Part shown: positions 16,471-24,557 of the stretch, in pieces
Numbering within the stretch: the first letter of the stretch is position 1
How the letters are laid out: every line of letters begins with the position of its first letter
Assembly (NCBI RefSeq): GCF_009914055.1
Contig: NZ_CP028271.1
Location: 1,178,001-1,242,000, forward strand
Direction: 5' to 3'
DNA length: 64,000 nucleotides
From: Mixta intestinalis
GTDB taxonomy: Bacteria > Pseudomonadota > Gammaproteobacteria > Enterobacterales > Enterobacteriaceae
Translations under genes and position numbers: made by a program
The notes under the pieces: model-generated
Database searches by the model: none
What the model was told of the DNA's origin: nothing
What the model saw: the letters and a program-made list of their open reading frames with translations, nothing else

Positions 16471-17232
16471 ATGAAAGTGCTTAATAAGCTGTCTGCTGCG
16501 CTGCTGCTTTCCGCCAGCGCGTTTTGTCACCAGGCTTTAGCGGATAATAACGTTTTTACCGTCATGGACGATCCCTCTACGGCAAAAAAGCCGTTTGAAG
16601 GTAACGCGGCGGCGGGCTACCTGGCGCAAACCGGGAACACCACCAGCTCCTCGTTAACTGCCCAGACCAATATGACATGGTATCAGCCAAATACTGCCTA
16701 CAGTTTATGGGGCAATGCGGCTAACACGTCATCCAACGATGAGCGCTCTTCCGAAACCTATCAGATCGGTGGACGCACCCGCTATAACATGAACGCTAAT
16801 GACTATCTGTTTGGTCAGGCGAGCTGGCTCAGCGATCGCTTTAACGGCTATGATTCCCGTGATGTACTGGCGATAGGTTATGGACGCCAGGTTTTGAATG
16901 GTCCGGTGCACTTGCTGCGCGTGGAACTGGGTCCAGGCGTGCGCTATGACGATTTCCATGACGGCGGTTCTGAAACTCAGGGGCTGGGCTACGGCGCACT
17001 GAGCTACCAATGGCAGTTGACCGATACTACCAAATTTATTCAGGGCGTATCGGTGCTGAGCAGCTTTAACGATAACACTACCGTTAACTCTGAAACCGGC
17101 CTGCAGGTCGCGATCAATGCGCACTTCGCGCTGAAGCTGGCGTACAACGTCACCTGGAATAATAATCCGCCGGAGTCGGCCTCGGAACATACCGATACCA
17201 AAACGCAGATTCTGCTTTCTTACGCAATGTGA
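16471..17232 (+). CDS. ydiY: DUF481 outer-membrane-type protein YdiY
   Basis: 253 residues, close to E. coli YdiY (252 aa), with shared blocks FTVMDDPSTAKKPFEGN, GYLAQTGNT and NGPVH. The signal peptide ends at about residue 24 (ALA-DNN). The rest is rich in alternating Gly/aromatic/polar strands and ends in an aromatic-containing strand, consistent with a small outer-membrane beta-barrel of the DUF481 (salt-stress-induced OMP) family. Function unknown. The ribosome site is weak (ACGGA). Confidence 0.9.
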   Translation: MKVLNKLSAALLLSASAFCHQALADNNVFTVMDDPSTAKKPFEGNAAAGYLAQTGNTTSSSLTAQTNMTWYQPNTAYSLWGNAANTSSNDERSSETYQIGGRTRYNMNANDYLFGQASWLSDRFNGYDSRDVLAIGYGRQVLNGPVHLLRVELGPGVRYDDFHDGGSETQGLGYGALSYQWQLTDTTKFIQGVSVLSSFNDNTTVNSETGLQVAINAHFALKLAYNVTWNNNPPESASEHTDTKTQILLSYAM

Positions 17233-17237
17233 GCAGA

Positions 17238-17266
17238 ACGGGCCGCCAGTCGCGGCCCGTTTTCTT
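17238..17266 (+). terminator. Terminator of ydiY
   Basis: Perfect 9-bp stem ACGGGCCGC/GCGGCCCGT (17238-17246 with 17252-17260) followed by TTTCTTT. It also lies just past the end of the convergent DUF554 gene. Confidence 0.85.
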
Positions 17267-17273
17267 TAGCAGG

Positions 17274-17990
17274 TTAACTGACCAGCGTGGCCCACAGGTA
17301 AGAGCAGGGCATCACCAGGAACAGGCCAGGCAGCATATTTACCACCGGAAACAGCCTGATGTTGCAGATGCGCAGGCCAGCCGCAATCATAATCAGGCCG
17401 CCCGCACAGGAAAAATCGCCCATCATCGCCGGCGAGATCAGCGGTAAGATGACCACCGCCAGCATCGCCAGCCCTACCTGTATCAGCACCTGTGGAACGG
17501 CGATAGCGATCACCGCATAGCCCAGCATGGTGGCAAAAACCGCAGCGGTAAACAGATCGAGCACCGTTTTAATATACAGAATGGAGGGATCGCCGGTCAT
17601 TCCTTCATGCATCGCCCCAAAGATGCCGGTTCCACTGGCGCAAAACAGTACCAGAATCGCGACGAAATTTTCAGTAAAGCTCTCGGCACCGATACCTTTT
17701 ACCGGCGGTAGAAAGCGGTTAACCAGGCCACGTGTCAACCCCGCAGCTTTACCGACGCCTTGTTCCAGCCAAAACAGCTCACCAATGACCGCGCCGAGTA
17801 CCATGGCGATGACCACGGCGGGCATATAGTTTACTTTGACCACCAGATTGATACCGAGACCGATTGAACAGAGTCCAAAGGTCAGCGGCAGAGCCGTTTT
17901 AATGCGTTCCGGAATATGGCGACCTGCTACCGCACCGAGCAAACCGCCAATAATTATCGCAGCACCATTAACGTATGGGCCAGTGAGCAT
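17274..17990 (-). CDS. DUF554 membrane protein (YqgA-like)
   Basis: 238 residues, about seven hydrophobic segments. It is strongly like E. coli YqgA: ENFVAILVLFCASGTGIFGAM, EGMTGDPSIL and LFPVVNMLPGLFL. DUF554 members are inner-membrane proteins without a settled function. A good ribosome site (AAGGAAAAGAT) precedes the ATG, and 85 bp separate it from the cydB-like gene upstream on the same strand. It could be a distal member of that operon or a separate unit. Confidence 0.85.
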   Translation of the reverse strand: MLTGPYVNGAAIIIGGLLGAVAGRHIPERIKTALPLTFGLCSIGLGINLVVKVNYMPAVVIAMVLGAVIGELFWLEQGVGKAAGLTRGLVNRFLPPVKGIGAESFTENFVAILVLFCASGTGIFGAMHEGMTGDPSILYIKTVLDLFTAAVFATMLGYAVIAIAVPQVLIQVGLAMLAVVILPLISPAMMGDFSCAGGLIMIAAGLRICNIRLFPVVNMLPGLFLVMPCSYLWATLVS

Positions 17991-18075
17991 ATCTTTTCCT
18001 TAGTGTTCTCAGCGGGAGAAAGATTATGCCTCTCATAGCGTTAACATGCAGCATATTAGTACAGCTACGGCGAAA

Positions 18076-19029
18076 CTAGCGCACTTTGGCACGAAATACC
18101 CAGAAGGCCCAGCTGTTATAGGCGAGGGTGACCGGCAGGATTAGCGCGTAGCCGCTCAGCAGAAATAGCTGCGTTGCTGGCGCAGCGGCGGCCTGTTGAA
18201 TCGTCAGTTTGCCCGGCAGTATCCAGGGATAGAGGCCGATAATCAGCAATCCCCAACATAAGGTTATCAGGCTTAACGCCAGCATCAGCGACAGCATGGG
18301 GCGTCTGCGTACCATGGCGATAAGCAAAGCTGCCAGCGTCAGCAGCGTCAGCAGCAGCACTATCCGGCCCGGCAGACGCTGCCAGGCCTGGAGCAGGGCA
18401 CGATTATCCAGCATATTAATCGCCACCAGCAGCGCCAGGCTGAGTACCAGAAACAGCCAGGCCAAATGGTGCGCCAGCACGACCTCCGGTCCTCTGATAC
18501 GCCACTGAATCCAGCAGCAGCCGCAGAGCAGATAAGCCGCAATCAGCCCCAGGCCGCACAGCGCCGGATAGAGCGACAGCCAGGCAAAAGGCCCGGATTC
18601 AGTTTGTCCGCTCACCACCAAACCGACCAGCGCGCCCTGAATAAAAGCGGCAATCAGCGAGCTAAGCTGGTGAAGTTTATCCAGCGCACGGTGCCAGCGC
18701 TGATTAACATGACCGCGATACTCCAGCGCCACGGCGCGCATCACCAGCGCCAGCAGCATAATAAACAGCGGTAAATAGATGGCGCTAAACAGCGTGCTGT
18801 AGGCCACAGGAAACAGCGCCAGCATGCCGCCCGCCAGCAGCACCAGCCAGGTTTCATTGGCGTCCCAGATCGGCAGGATAGTGGCGGTGAGGCGGCGACG
18901 TGATTCGGCGTTGCGAAAACAGAACAGCAGCATACCGACACCAAGATCGGTGCCGTCCAGCAGCAGGTACAGCAGCAGCGAGACCGCCAGCGTGGCGGCA
19001 GAAATATCAGCCAGCGACAGGGCAATCAC
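18076..19029 (-). CDS. Cytochrome bd-type quinol oxidase subunit II (CIO-like)
   Basis: 317-residue CydB-family membrane protein. It opens with the family's DGTDLGVGML, then LPIWDANETWLVLLAGGML and LPLFIMLLALVMRAVALEYR. It is shorter than E. coli CydB (379), as in cyanide-insensitive oxidase (CioB/AppB-like) sets. It partners CydA in reducing O2 with electrons from quinol. GTG start with AGGAG; GTGA overlaps the stop of subunit I by 4 nt. No cydX-like small gene follows. E. coli K-12 has no such gene at this locus. Confidence 0.88.
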   Translation of the reverse strand: MIALSLADISAATLAVSLLLYLLLDGTDLGVGMLLFCFRNAESRRRLTATILPIWDANETWLVLLAGGMLALFPVAYSTLFSAIYLPLFIMLLALVMRAVALEYRGHVNQRWHRALDKLHQLSSLIAAFIQGALVGLVVSGQTESGPFAWLSLYPALCGLGLIAAYLLCGCCWIQWRIRGPEVVLAHHLAWLFLVLSLALLVAINMLDNRALLQAWQRLPGRIVLLLTLLTLAALLIAMVRRRPMLSLMLALSLITLCWGLLIIGLYPWILPGKLTIQQAAAAPATQLFLLSGYALILPVTLAYNSWAFWVFRAKVR

Positions 19030-20402
19030 GATTTATCTCCTGAAGGATCCATTTCCGGTGCCGGACCAGCCTCACCGACCTCAATGGTGCGATTGGCATA
19101 GCGCAGCAGATAACGCAGGCCGATAAAAAAGACCAGGCCGTAGATGAACAAAATAGCGCAGCCGGAGGCGATGACCAGCCTGCTATCAAGCGGTGAGACG
19201 CTGTCGGCGGTACGCAGCAGACCGTAAACGGTCCAGGGCTGCCGCCCCATCTCGGTAACGACCCAACCGGCGAGCATGGCGATAAAGCCTGCCGGCCCCA
19301 TTAACACCACCGTTTTTAACAGCCAGCGCGTTTGCCACAAACGCCCGCGTAGCCGCTGCACCAGCGCCGCCAGACTAACGGCGATCGTTAACATGCCCAG
19401 CCCAACCATCAGACGAAAGGCAAAAAATAGCGGGGCAACCGGCGGGATATCCTGCGGCGGAAACTCGCTGAGACTTTTTATCTGACCGCTTAAGTTATGG
19501 CGCAGATAGAGCGAGCCGATATCAGGAATCGCCAGTTCCCAGCGGTTGCGCTGTTGCTGCTGGTCGGGCAGGGCGAACAGACGCAACGGCTCGCCCTGGC
19601 CCGGCGGCGGTCGCTGCCAGTCGCCTTCGACGGCGGCAATTTTTGCTGGCTGATAGCGCAGCGTATTTTCACCATGCAGATCGCCGATCAGCGCCTGAAG
19701 CGGCGTCAGGAACAATAGCCCCCACAGGCTCATTGAAGCCATCAGCTTTCCTCGCCCGTTATCCTCGTTGCGCAACAATTGCCATGCGCCCACCGCCGCT
19801 ACCATTAAAGCGGTGCCGATCAGCATCGCCAGCGTCATATGTGCCAGCCGCCAGGGAAAAGAAGGGGTAAAAATAATCGCCAGCCAGCTCTGTGGCTGGA
19901 AACGCTGCTGCTCATCCAGCACAAACCCGGCGGGCGTTTGCATCCAGGCGTTGGCGGCTATGATCCAGAACACGCTGATCAGCGCGCCCACTGCCACCAG
20001 CGCCGTCACCATAAAATGCAGGCGCGGGCCGATGCGATCCATACCGAACATCATTACGCCCACCATGCCTGCTTCCAGAAAGAAGGCGACCAGCACTTCG
20101 TAGAACATCAGCGGGCCGATTAGCCCGCCGACGCGCTCAATAAAAGGGGCCCAGTTGGTGCCAAACTGAAACTCCATCACCACGCCGGAAACCACGCCGA
20201 CCGCCACGTTCAGCGCAAAGATCTTCAACCAGAAGTTATAGACGTCGAGATAACGCTGCTGTTTACGCCACAGCCAAAGCCCTTCAAGTATCGTCAGCCA
20301 CAGCGACAGGCCGAAGCTAAAACCTGCCAGGATAATGTGCAGGCCGATAGTTATCGCAAACTGGGCGCGGGAGAGCAGCAGCGTCAGCTCGGTATCAGGC
20401 AT
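19026..20402 (-). CDS. Cytochrome bd-type quinol oxidase subunit I, short Q-loop
   Basis: 458 residues from the start at 20402, well short of E. coli CydA (522). The heme ligands are all present: His22 (equivalent to E. coli His19), His188 (His186) and Met332 (Met393). Glu102 and Glu110 match the proton-channel acids Glu99/Glu107. The quinol-loop core QPAKIAAVEGDW is present but the C-terminal Q-loop insert is missing, which places it with CIO-type oxidases. GRQPWTVYGLLRT is the usual late signature. The start codon lies inside the DUF1641 gene (8-nt overlap), implying coupled translation; its own ribosome site is weak. The longer frame to 20468 only reads through DUF1641 sequence. Confidence 0.88.
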   Translation of the reverse strand: MPDTELTLLLSRAQFAITIGLHIILAGFSFGLSLWLTILEGLWLWRKQQRYLDVYNFWLKIFALNVAVGVVSGVVMEFQFGTNWAPFIERVGGLIGPLMFYEVLVAFFLEAGMVGVMMFGMDRIGPRLHFMVTALVAVGALISVFWIIAANAWMQTPAGFVLDEQQRFQPQSWLAIIFTPSFPWRLAHMTLAMLIGTALMVAAVGAWQLLRNEDNGRGKLMASMSLWGLLFLTPLQALIGDLHGENTLRYQPAKIAAVEGDWQRPPPGQGEPLRLFALPDQQQQRNRWELAIPDIGSLYLRHNLSGQIKSLSEFPPQDIPPVAPLFFAFRLMVGLGMLTIAVSLAALVQRLRGRLWQTRWLLKTVVLMGPAGFIAMLAGWVVTEMGRQPWTVYGLLRTADSVSPLDSRLVIASGCAILFIYGLVFFIGLRYLLRYANRTIEVGEAGPAPEMDPSGDKS

Positions 20403-20883
20403 GGCTGTCTTTGCCGCTGAAGGCGCTGATCGGTTTCTCCGGCGCTGGCTGTTCCATCGCGCTGGCAAAGGCTTTCAGTCCGGCAACTAGCGGCATTACC
20501 GCGTGCCAGAGATCTTCATCATGCAGCAGTTTCCAGGTGCCGCTGACGCCCGGTGCCACGTCATGTTGCTGCTGGGTTTGCGTATGGTGATTGACCGCAC
20601 TCAGCGCTGACTTAACGGCAGAAATCGTCTTATAAAACTCACCCGGCGGAATATCCGCCAGCGCCATCAGCAGTGCCGACAGGTTTTGCATCGCATTCTG
20701 CGAACCCGGCTTATTCAGGCCGTCCACCAGCACCTTAGCGATCTGGGTATTGGCGGAGACCACATCGTTGGCCAGACGTAAAAAGCCGTGGTGGTGCAGG
20801 CTTTGCAGCAACTCGTGCAGCGCGTCATGCGCGTCGGGGGCGGTTTTGGTTGGCGGCACCTCGTAGCTCATTCGTTCAGCCAT
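20395..20883 (-). CDS. DUF1641 protein paired with formate dehydrogenase
   Basis: 162 residues, soluble, mostly helical. DUF1641 genes are known as neighbours of FdhF-like formate dehydrogenases (for example Bacillus yrhD beside yrhE), but no reaction is established. Visible features: a His-rich helix (LHELLQSLHHHGFLRLAND), LVDGLNKPGSQNAMQNL, and a conserved-looking LLHDEDLWHAVMPLVAGLKAFA. Its ATG overlaps the fdh stop by 1 nt, with GGAG 8 nt upstream inside fdh, and its 3' end overlaps the oxidase subunit I start by 8 nt. An assembly or electron-transfer adaptor is possible; this is inference. Confidence 0.85.
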   Translation of the reverse strand: MAERMSYEVPPTKTAPDAHDALHELLQSLHHHGFLRLANDVVSANTQIAKVLVDGLNKPGSQNAMQNLSALLMALADIPPGEFYKTISAVKSALSAVNHHTQTQQQHDVAPGVSGTWKLLHDEDLWHAVMPLVAGLKAFASAMEQPAPEKPISAFSGKDSHA

Positions 20884-23855
20884 TAAAATTTCTCCGGGTG
20901 TTGGGTGTGTTCAGGCGGCAGGGTATAGCCTTCCTGCCGCCACTTTTCTTCGATGGGCAGGTGCGGCAGCGGGGTACGGCTGCCGTGGCGGAAGTTTTGC
21001 CGCGGCAGCACCTCCGCCTGCGGCGGGTGCGGCAGCTTTTGCATCCTCACGGCGATCTCTTTATAGGCTGGCGTGTTGACATCCGGATCGTGGTGATCGC
21101 CGGTCAGGCTGTTAATGCCGGGTTTGCCGTGGTGGATTGGGATAAACAGCACGTTTCCCGCCACGCGTGAAGTGATGGTAACCGGCACCTGTAGCGCGCC
21201 GCGCCGTGAAGCGATGTTGACCCAGTCGCCCTCGCTGAGCTGCCGTTCACGGGCGAGCTGCGGGCTGATTTCAACAAACCAGTTTGGCGAGAGGTTGAAC
21301 ATTCGACCTCCGCGTCCGGTCTGGTTAGTGGACTGGAAATGTTCCAGCATACGTCCGTTGTTCAGTAGCAGATCGTACTGTTCGTCCGGTTCTTCCTGCG
21401 GCGGCTGCCAGTCAACAGGCCACAGCACCGCTTTGCCGTCAGGGAATTTAAAACCGTCGGTATAGAGCAGCGGCGTGCTGCTGCCGTCTGCTTTTACCGG
21501 CCAGAGCTGTGATTGCCAGCCGCTGAGACGCGCATAGCTGACCCCGGCGAAAAGCGTGGCGATGTTTGCCGCTTCAGCCATAATGTCGCCCGGATGACGG
21601 TAATCCCAGGGATGTCCGAGGCGCGCTGCCAGATCGGTCAGAATGCGCCAGTCCGGGCGGCTGTCGCCCAGCGGCGGCATCACCTCATAAAAGCGCTGAA
21701 TGCGGCGCTCGGTATTAACGTAGCTGCCCTCTTTCTCCACGCTGGGGCAGCCGGGCAGCACCACGTCGGCAAATTCGGCGGTACGGCTCATAAAAATATC
21801 CTGCACCACCATAAAATCGAGTTTGCTGAAGGCCTCATGCACTTTGCTGGCGTCGGCATCGGAGAACGCGGTTTCCTCGCCGATAATCATCATCGCCTTC
21901 AGCGAACCTTCATGAGCATGTTGCACCATCATAAAGTTATCGGAGCCGACCTTATCGGAGAGTGCCGTCGCCGTAACGCCCCAGGCGCGCGCCCATTTTT
22001 CCCGTACCGCCGCGTCGGTGACGCTTTCATAGCCGGGATAGACGTTGCTCAGACAGCCAAAATCGCTGGCACCTTGTACATTGTTATGGCCGCGCATCGG
22101 ATAGCCACCGGTACCGGGACGGCCATAGTTGCCGGTAACCAGCAGCAGATTAGAGAGTGCGGTGCTGGTATCGGCACCGTGGCTGTGCTGGGTAATGCCC
22201 ATCGCCCAGAGCAGGCAAACGCGCTGCGCCTGACCAATCATTTCTGCCGCCTCAATCAGCTGCCCGACGGCAAGATCGGTATGCTCGCTGGCGTAGTGCA
22301 GGCTGTAGGGAGCCAGCGAGGCGCGATACGCCTCTACCTGATTGACCTTGTCATTAAGAAACGCGGTGTCGGCATAGCCGTGATCGAACATATAGCGCGA
22401 CATGGCGCTGGCCCAAAGGCTGTCGCTGCCGGGGCGAATACGCAGCCAGAGATCGGCACGCTCCGCCATTTCGTTCATGCGTGGATCGACCACCAGCAGT
22501 TTCTGCCCCTTGTGCTTCTGCGCCGCCTTGATGCGCGAGGCGATTACCGGATGGTTTTCCGCCAGGTTGCTGCCAACGATGACGATCAGATCGGCCTGCT
22601 GTAAATCTTCCAGCGTGCCCGCATCGCCGCCGTAGCCTACGGTGCGAAACAGCCCCTGAGTGGCCGGGTTCTGGCAGTAGCGCGACGAGTTATCCACATT
22701 ATTGGTGCCGAAAATCAGTCGGGCGATTTTTTGCGTCAGGTAGGCTTCTTCATTGCTGCCCTTGCTGGAGCCGATAAAACCGATGCTGTCGCCGCCGTGT
22801 TGCGCGGCGATCTCTTTCAGCCGCCGCGCTACCAGGTCCAGTGCTTCATCCCAGCTGGCGGGGCGGAAGCGGCCCTGTTCGCGGATCAGCGGCGTGGTCA
22901 GGCGCTGCGGGCTGTTGACGAAATCCCAGCCGAATTTGCCTTTCAGACAGGTGGAAATGCCGTTGACTGGCGCATCGACCACCGGCTGTACCTTGAGGAT
23001 ATGACGATCGCGCGTCCACATTTCAAAGCTACAGCCGACGCCGCAGTAGGTGCAGACCGTTTTGGTTTTTTTTATCTCTTTCTGGCGCATCGCCATATCC
23101 ATCAGCGATACGCCGGTAATCGGCGGCGCGCCGATGGTGTTTTCCAGCGCTTTCACCAGATCGATCATCGGCCGCTTCAGATCTTCCGGCATGGCGGTAA
23201 AAGGTCCGGCGTTGGGCTGCATGGTTTTTTCCAGCAGCGCATTGCAGGGGCAGACGGTAACGCAGTGACCGCAGCTGACGCAGCTGGAACCGGCAATCTG
23301 CGTGCCGCCGTCCCACAGCACACGCGGGTGATCGGCGCTGTAGTCGATAGAGAGCGTTTCGTTGACCTCAACGTTTTGACACGCTTCGACGCAGCGCCCG
23401 CACAGAATGCACTGATCGGGATCGTAGGTATAGAAGGGGTTGCTTTCATCTTTCTGATAAGGCTTGCGCTGGTAGGGATAGTACTGAATCGGAATATGCA
23501 TATCGGCGACGGTGTTGTGCAGCGTACAGTCGCCGGTATTGTGTTCACACAGCGTGCAGTAAAGCTCATGGCGCGCCAGCAGGCGATCCATGCCTTCTTC
23601 CTGCGCTGCCAGCGCCTCTGGCTGACGGCTGGAGATGGTCAGGCCCTCCTTGCTGCGCAGCGTACAGCCGCGTACCAGTTCGCCCTGATGCTCTACCCAG
23701 CATACGTCGCAGGATTGCAGCGGCGGCAGCGCCGGGTGATAGCAGACGTGCGGCAATATTTTGCCCTGCGCCTGGAGAAAATCGATCAGCGGAATATCGG
23801 CATCGCCGTGCAGCGGCTCACCGTTATAGATAATGGTGCAGGTGTGTTGGCTCAT
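20883..23855 (-). CDS. Formate dehydrogenase alpha subunit with NuoG-like Fe-S N-terminus
   Basis: 990-residue molybdopterin oxidoreductase. Residues 1-75: [2Fe-2S] ferredoxin domain (Cys38, 49, 52, 64). Residues 85-125: NuoG-type His96-Cys100-Cys103-Cys110 [4Fe-4S]. Residues 145-210: two ferredoxin [4Fe-4S] sets (Cys149/152/155/159 and 192/195/198/202). Residues 265 onward: FdhF-type catalytic domain with its own [4Fe-4S] (Cys268/271/275/303) and Cys394 in SSRYCQNPATQ as the Mo/W ligand, where E. coli FdhF uses selenocysteine. It oxidises formate to CO2. It has no Tat signal, so it is cytoplasmic. No diaphorase (FdsB/NuoEF-like) gene is nearby; the next genes are DUF1641 and a cytochrome bd. 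The end (PEHTQHPEKF) overlaps DUF1641 by 1 nt. Confidence 0.9.
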   Translation of the reverse strand: MSQHTCTIIYNGEPLHGDADIPLIDFLQAQGKILPHVCYHPALPPLQSCDVCWVEHQGELVRGCTLRSKEGLTISSRQPEALAAQEEGMDRLLARHELYCTLCEHNTGDCTLHNTVADMHIPIQYYPYQRKPYQKDESNPFYTYDPDQCILCGRCVEACQNVEVNETLSIDYSADHPRVLWDGGTQIAGSSCVSCGHCVTVCPCNALLEKTMQPNAGPFTAMPEDLKRPMIDLVKALENTIGAPPITGVSLMDMAMRQKEIKKTKTVCTYCGVGCSFEMWTRDRHILKVQPVVDAPVNGISTCLKGKFGWDFVNSPQRLTTPLIREQGRFRPASWDEALDLVARRLKEIAAQHGGDSIGFIGSSKGSNEEAYLTQKIARLIFGTNNVDNSSRYCQNPATQGLFRTVGYGGDAGTLEDLQQADLIVIVGSNLAENHPVIASRIKAAQKHKGQKLLVVDPRMNEMAERADLWLRIRPGSDSLWASAMSRYMFDHGYADTAFLNDKVNQVEAYRASLAPYSLHYASEHTDLAVGQLIEAAEMIGQAQRVCLLWAMGITQHSHGADTSTALSNLLLVTGNYGRPGTGGYPMRGHNNVQGASDFGCLSNVYPGYESVTDAAVREKWARAWGVTATALSDKVGSDNFMMVQHAHEGSLKAMMIIGEETAFSDADASKVHEAFSKLDFMVVQDIFMSRTAEFADVVLPGCPSVEKEGSYVNTERRIQRFYEVMPPLGDSRPDWRILTDLAARLGHPWDYRHPGDIMAEAANIATLFAGVSYARLSGWQSQLWPVKADGSSTPLLYTDGFKFPDGKAVLWPVDWQPPQEEPDEQYDLLLNNGRMLEHFQSTNQTGRGGRMFNLSPNWFVEISPQLARERQLSEGDWVNIASRRGALQVPVTITSRVAGNVLFIPIHHGKPGINSLTGDHHDPDVNTPAYKEIAVRMQKLPHPPQAEVLPRQNFRHGSRTPLPHLPIEEKWRQEGYTLPPEHTQHPEKF

Positions 23856-24064
23856 TGGGTGTTCTCATCACGACATGCGCGTTAACCACTTCCTGTGGGT
23901 TATCCCTGTTTTCGTAAAGTTATGTCATTGAAGGTAGACCGTAACCGCGGGACCGGCAAAGCGAAGCGGCTAAATGTTTGTCAAATAAAATATTTTCATA
24001 GGCCTTGCATGGCGACGGTTGCCGCCTACGCTTTAAAGAAAAAGCGGGAGCGGAGGGCCTGATC

Positions 24065-24361
24065 ATGAGCGAAGTCATGTCGTTGTTGTCCGGGGGCTGG
24101 AGCTGGGTACTGGGAGGGCTGGCGGTAATCGTCGGTCTCGCAGGCTCTTACTTTGGTGGAAAAAAGATCGGTAAAACGCAGGAGAGAGCTAAGGCAGAGG
24201 TGGCGGCGGCCCAGCTACAAACGCGTCAGGCAGAGGTCGTTGCGCATAAACAGGCGGAAAATATTAAGGTGGCAAAAAATGTGGAAACGTCTAACGCTAA
24301 TCTCAGCGATGCTGCTGCTCGTGACAAGCTGCGCCAGTCGAAATACAACGTCAATGATTGA
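24065..24361 (+). CDS. Rz-like inner-membrane spanin (i-spanin)
   Basis: 98 residues. A single N-terminal membrane segment (about 9-30, WVLGGLAVIVGLAGSYFGG) is followed by a charged coiled-coil stretch rich in Ala/Gln/Glu/Lys and an end of the type SDAAARDKLRQSKYN. This is the architecture of short phage Rz-like i-spanins. GGAGGG lies 8 nt before the ATG. A second gene in the +1 frame starts inside it (24279) and encodes a small lipoprotein, the classic nested Rz/Rz1 arrangement. No holin, endolysin, integrase or structural gene is near. Function in host lysis is inferred from architecture only. Confidence 0.72.
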   Translation: MSEVMSLLSGGWSWVLGGLAVIVGLAGSYFGGKKIGKTQERAKAEVAAAQLQTRQAEVVAHKQAENIKVAKNVETSNANLSDAAARDKLRQSKYNVND

Positions 24362-24509
24362 CCGCGCCAGCGTGGACTCTTCCTGCACGCTGTTTCAGCC
24401 GATTTATACGCACGGCAACGATGCGGAAGTGATGGATGCGCGCACGGTGAGGGCGATCAATACCCATAACGAATTGTGGGATCGGTTGTGCAGCAATAAG
24501 AAATCGTAA
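24279..24509 (+). CDS. Rz1-like outer-membrane lipoprotein spanin (o-spanin)
   Basis: 76 residues, starting inside the i-spanin gene in another frame and extending 148 nt past it. The signal peptide ends in lipobox LVTSC (Cys at about 18). The mature part holds SSCTLFQPI, then TVRAINTHNELWDRLC, a pattern shared by Rz1-like proteins of enterobacterial prophages (paired Cys and a T..I..HN..W..LC end). The open frame extends upstream to 24153, but only the ATG at 24279 gives a signal peptide. It would bridge to the i-spanin across the periplasm. Confidence 0.72.
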   Translation: MWKRLTLISAMLLLVTSCASRNTTSMIDRASVDSSCTLFQPIYTHGNDAEVMDARTVRAINTHNELWDRLCSNKKS

Positions 24510-24522
24510 CCGTTAAGCGAAG

Positions 24523-24555
24523 CGCGGGCGCCGCCGATGCAGCGCCCGCGTGTTA
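24523..24555 (+). terminator. Possible terminator after the spanin pair
   Basis: Stem CGCGGGCGC/GCGCCCGCG (24523-24531 with 24542-24550), then TGTTATATT. It lies between the convergent spanin pair and glgX; the T content is modest. Confidence 0.5.
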
Positions 24556-24557
24556 TA

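Noticed and set aside
22731..23885. A 384-codon open frame antisense to the formate dehydrogenase gene (and another at 21513-22604)
   Set aside because: Low-complexity composition without motifs, opposite to codons of a conserved enzyme.
24005..24064. Upstream extension of the i-spanin gene to an ATG at 24005
   Set aside because: The added 20 residues put charged sequence before the membrane anchor, and the good GGAGGG ribosome site serves the ATG at 24065.
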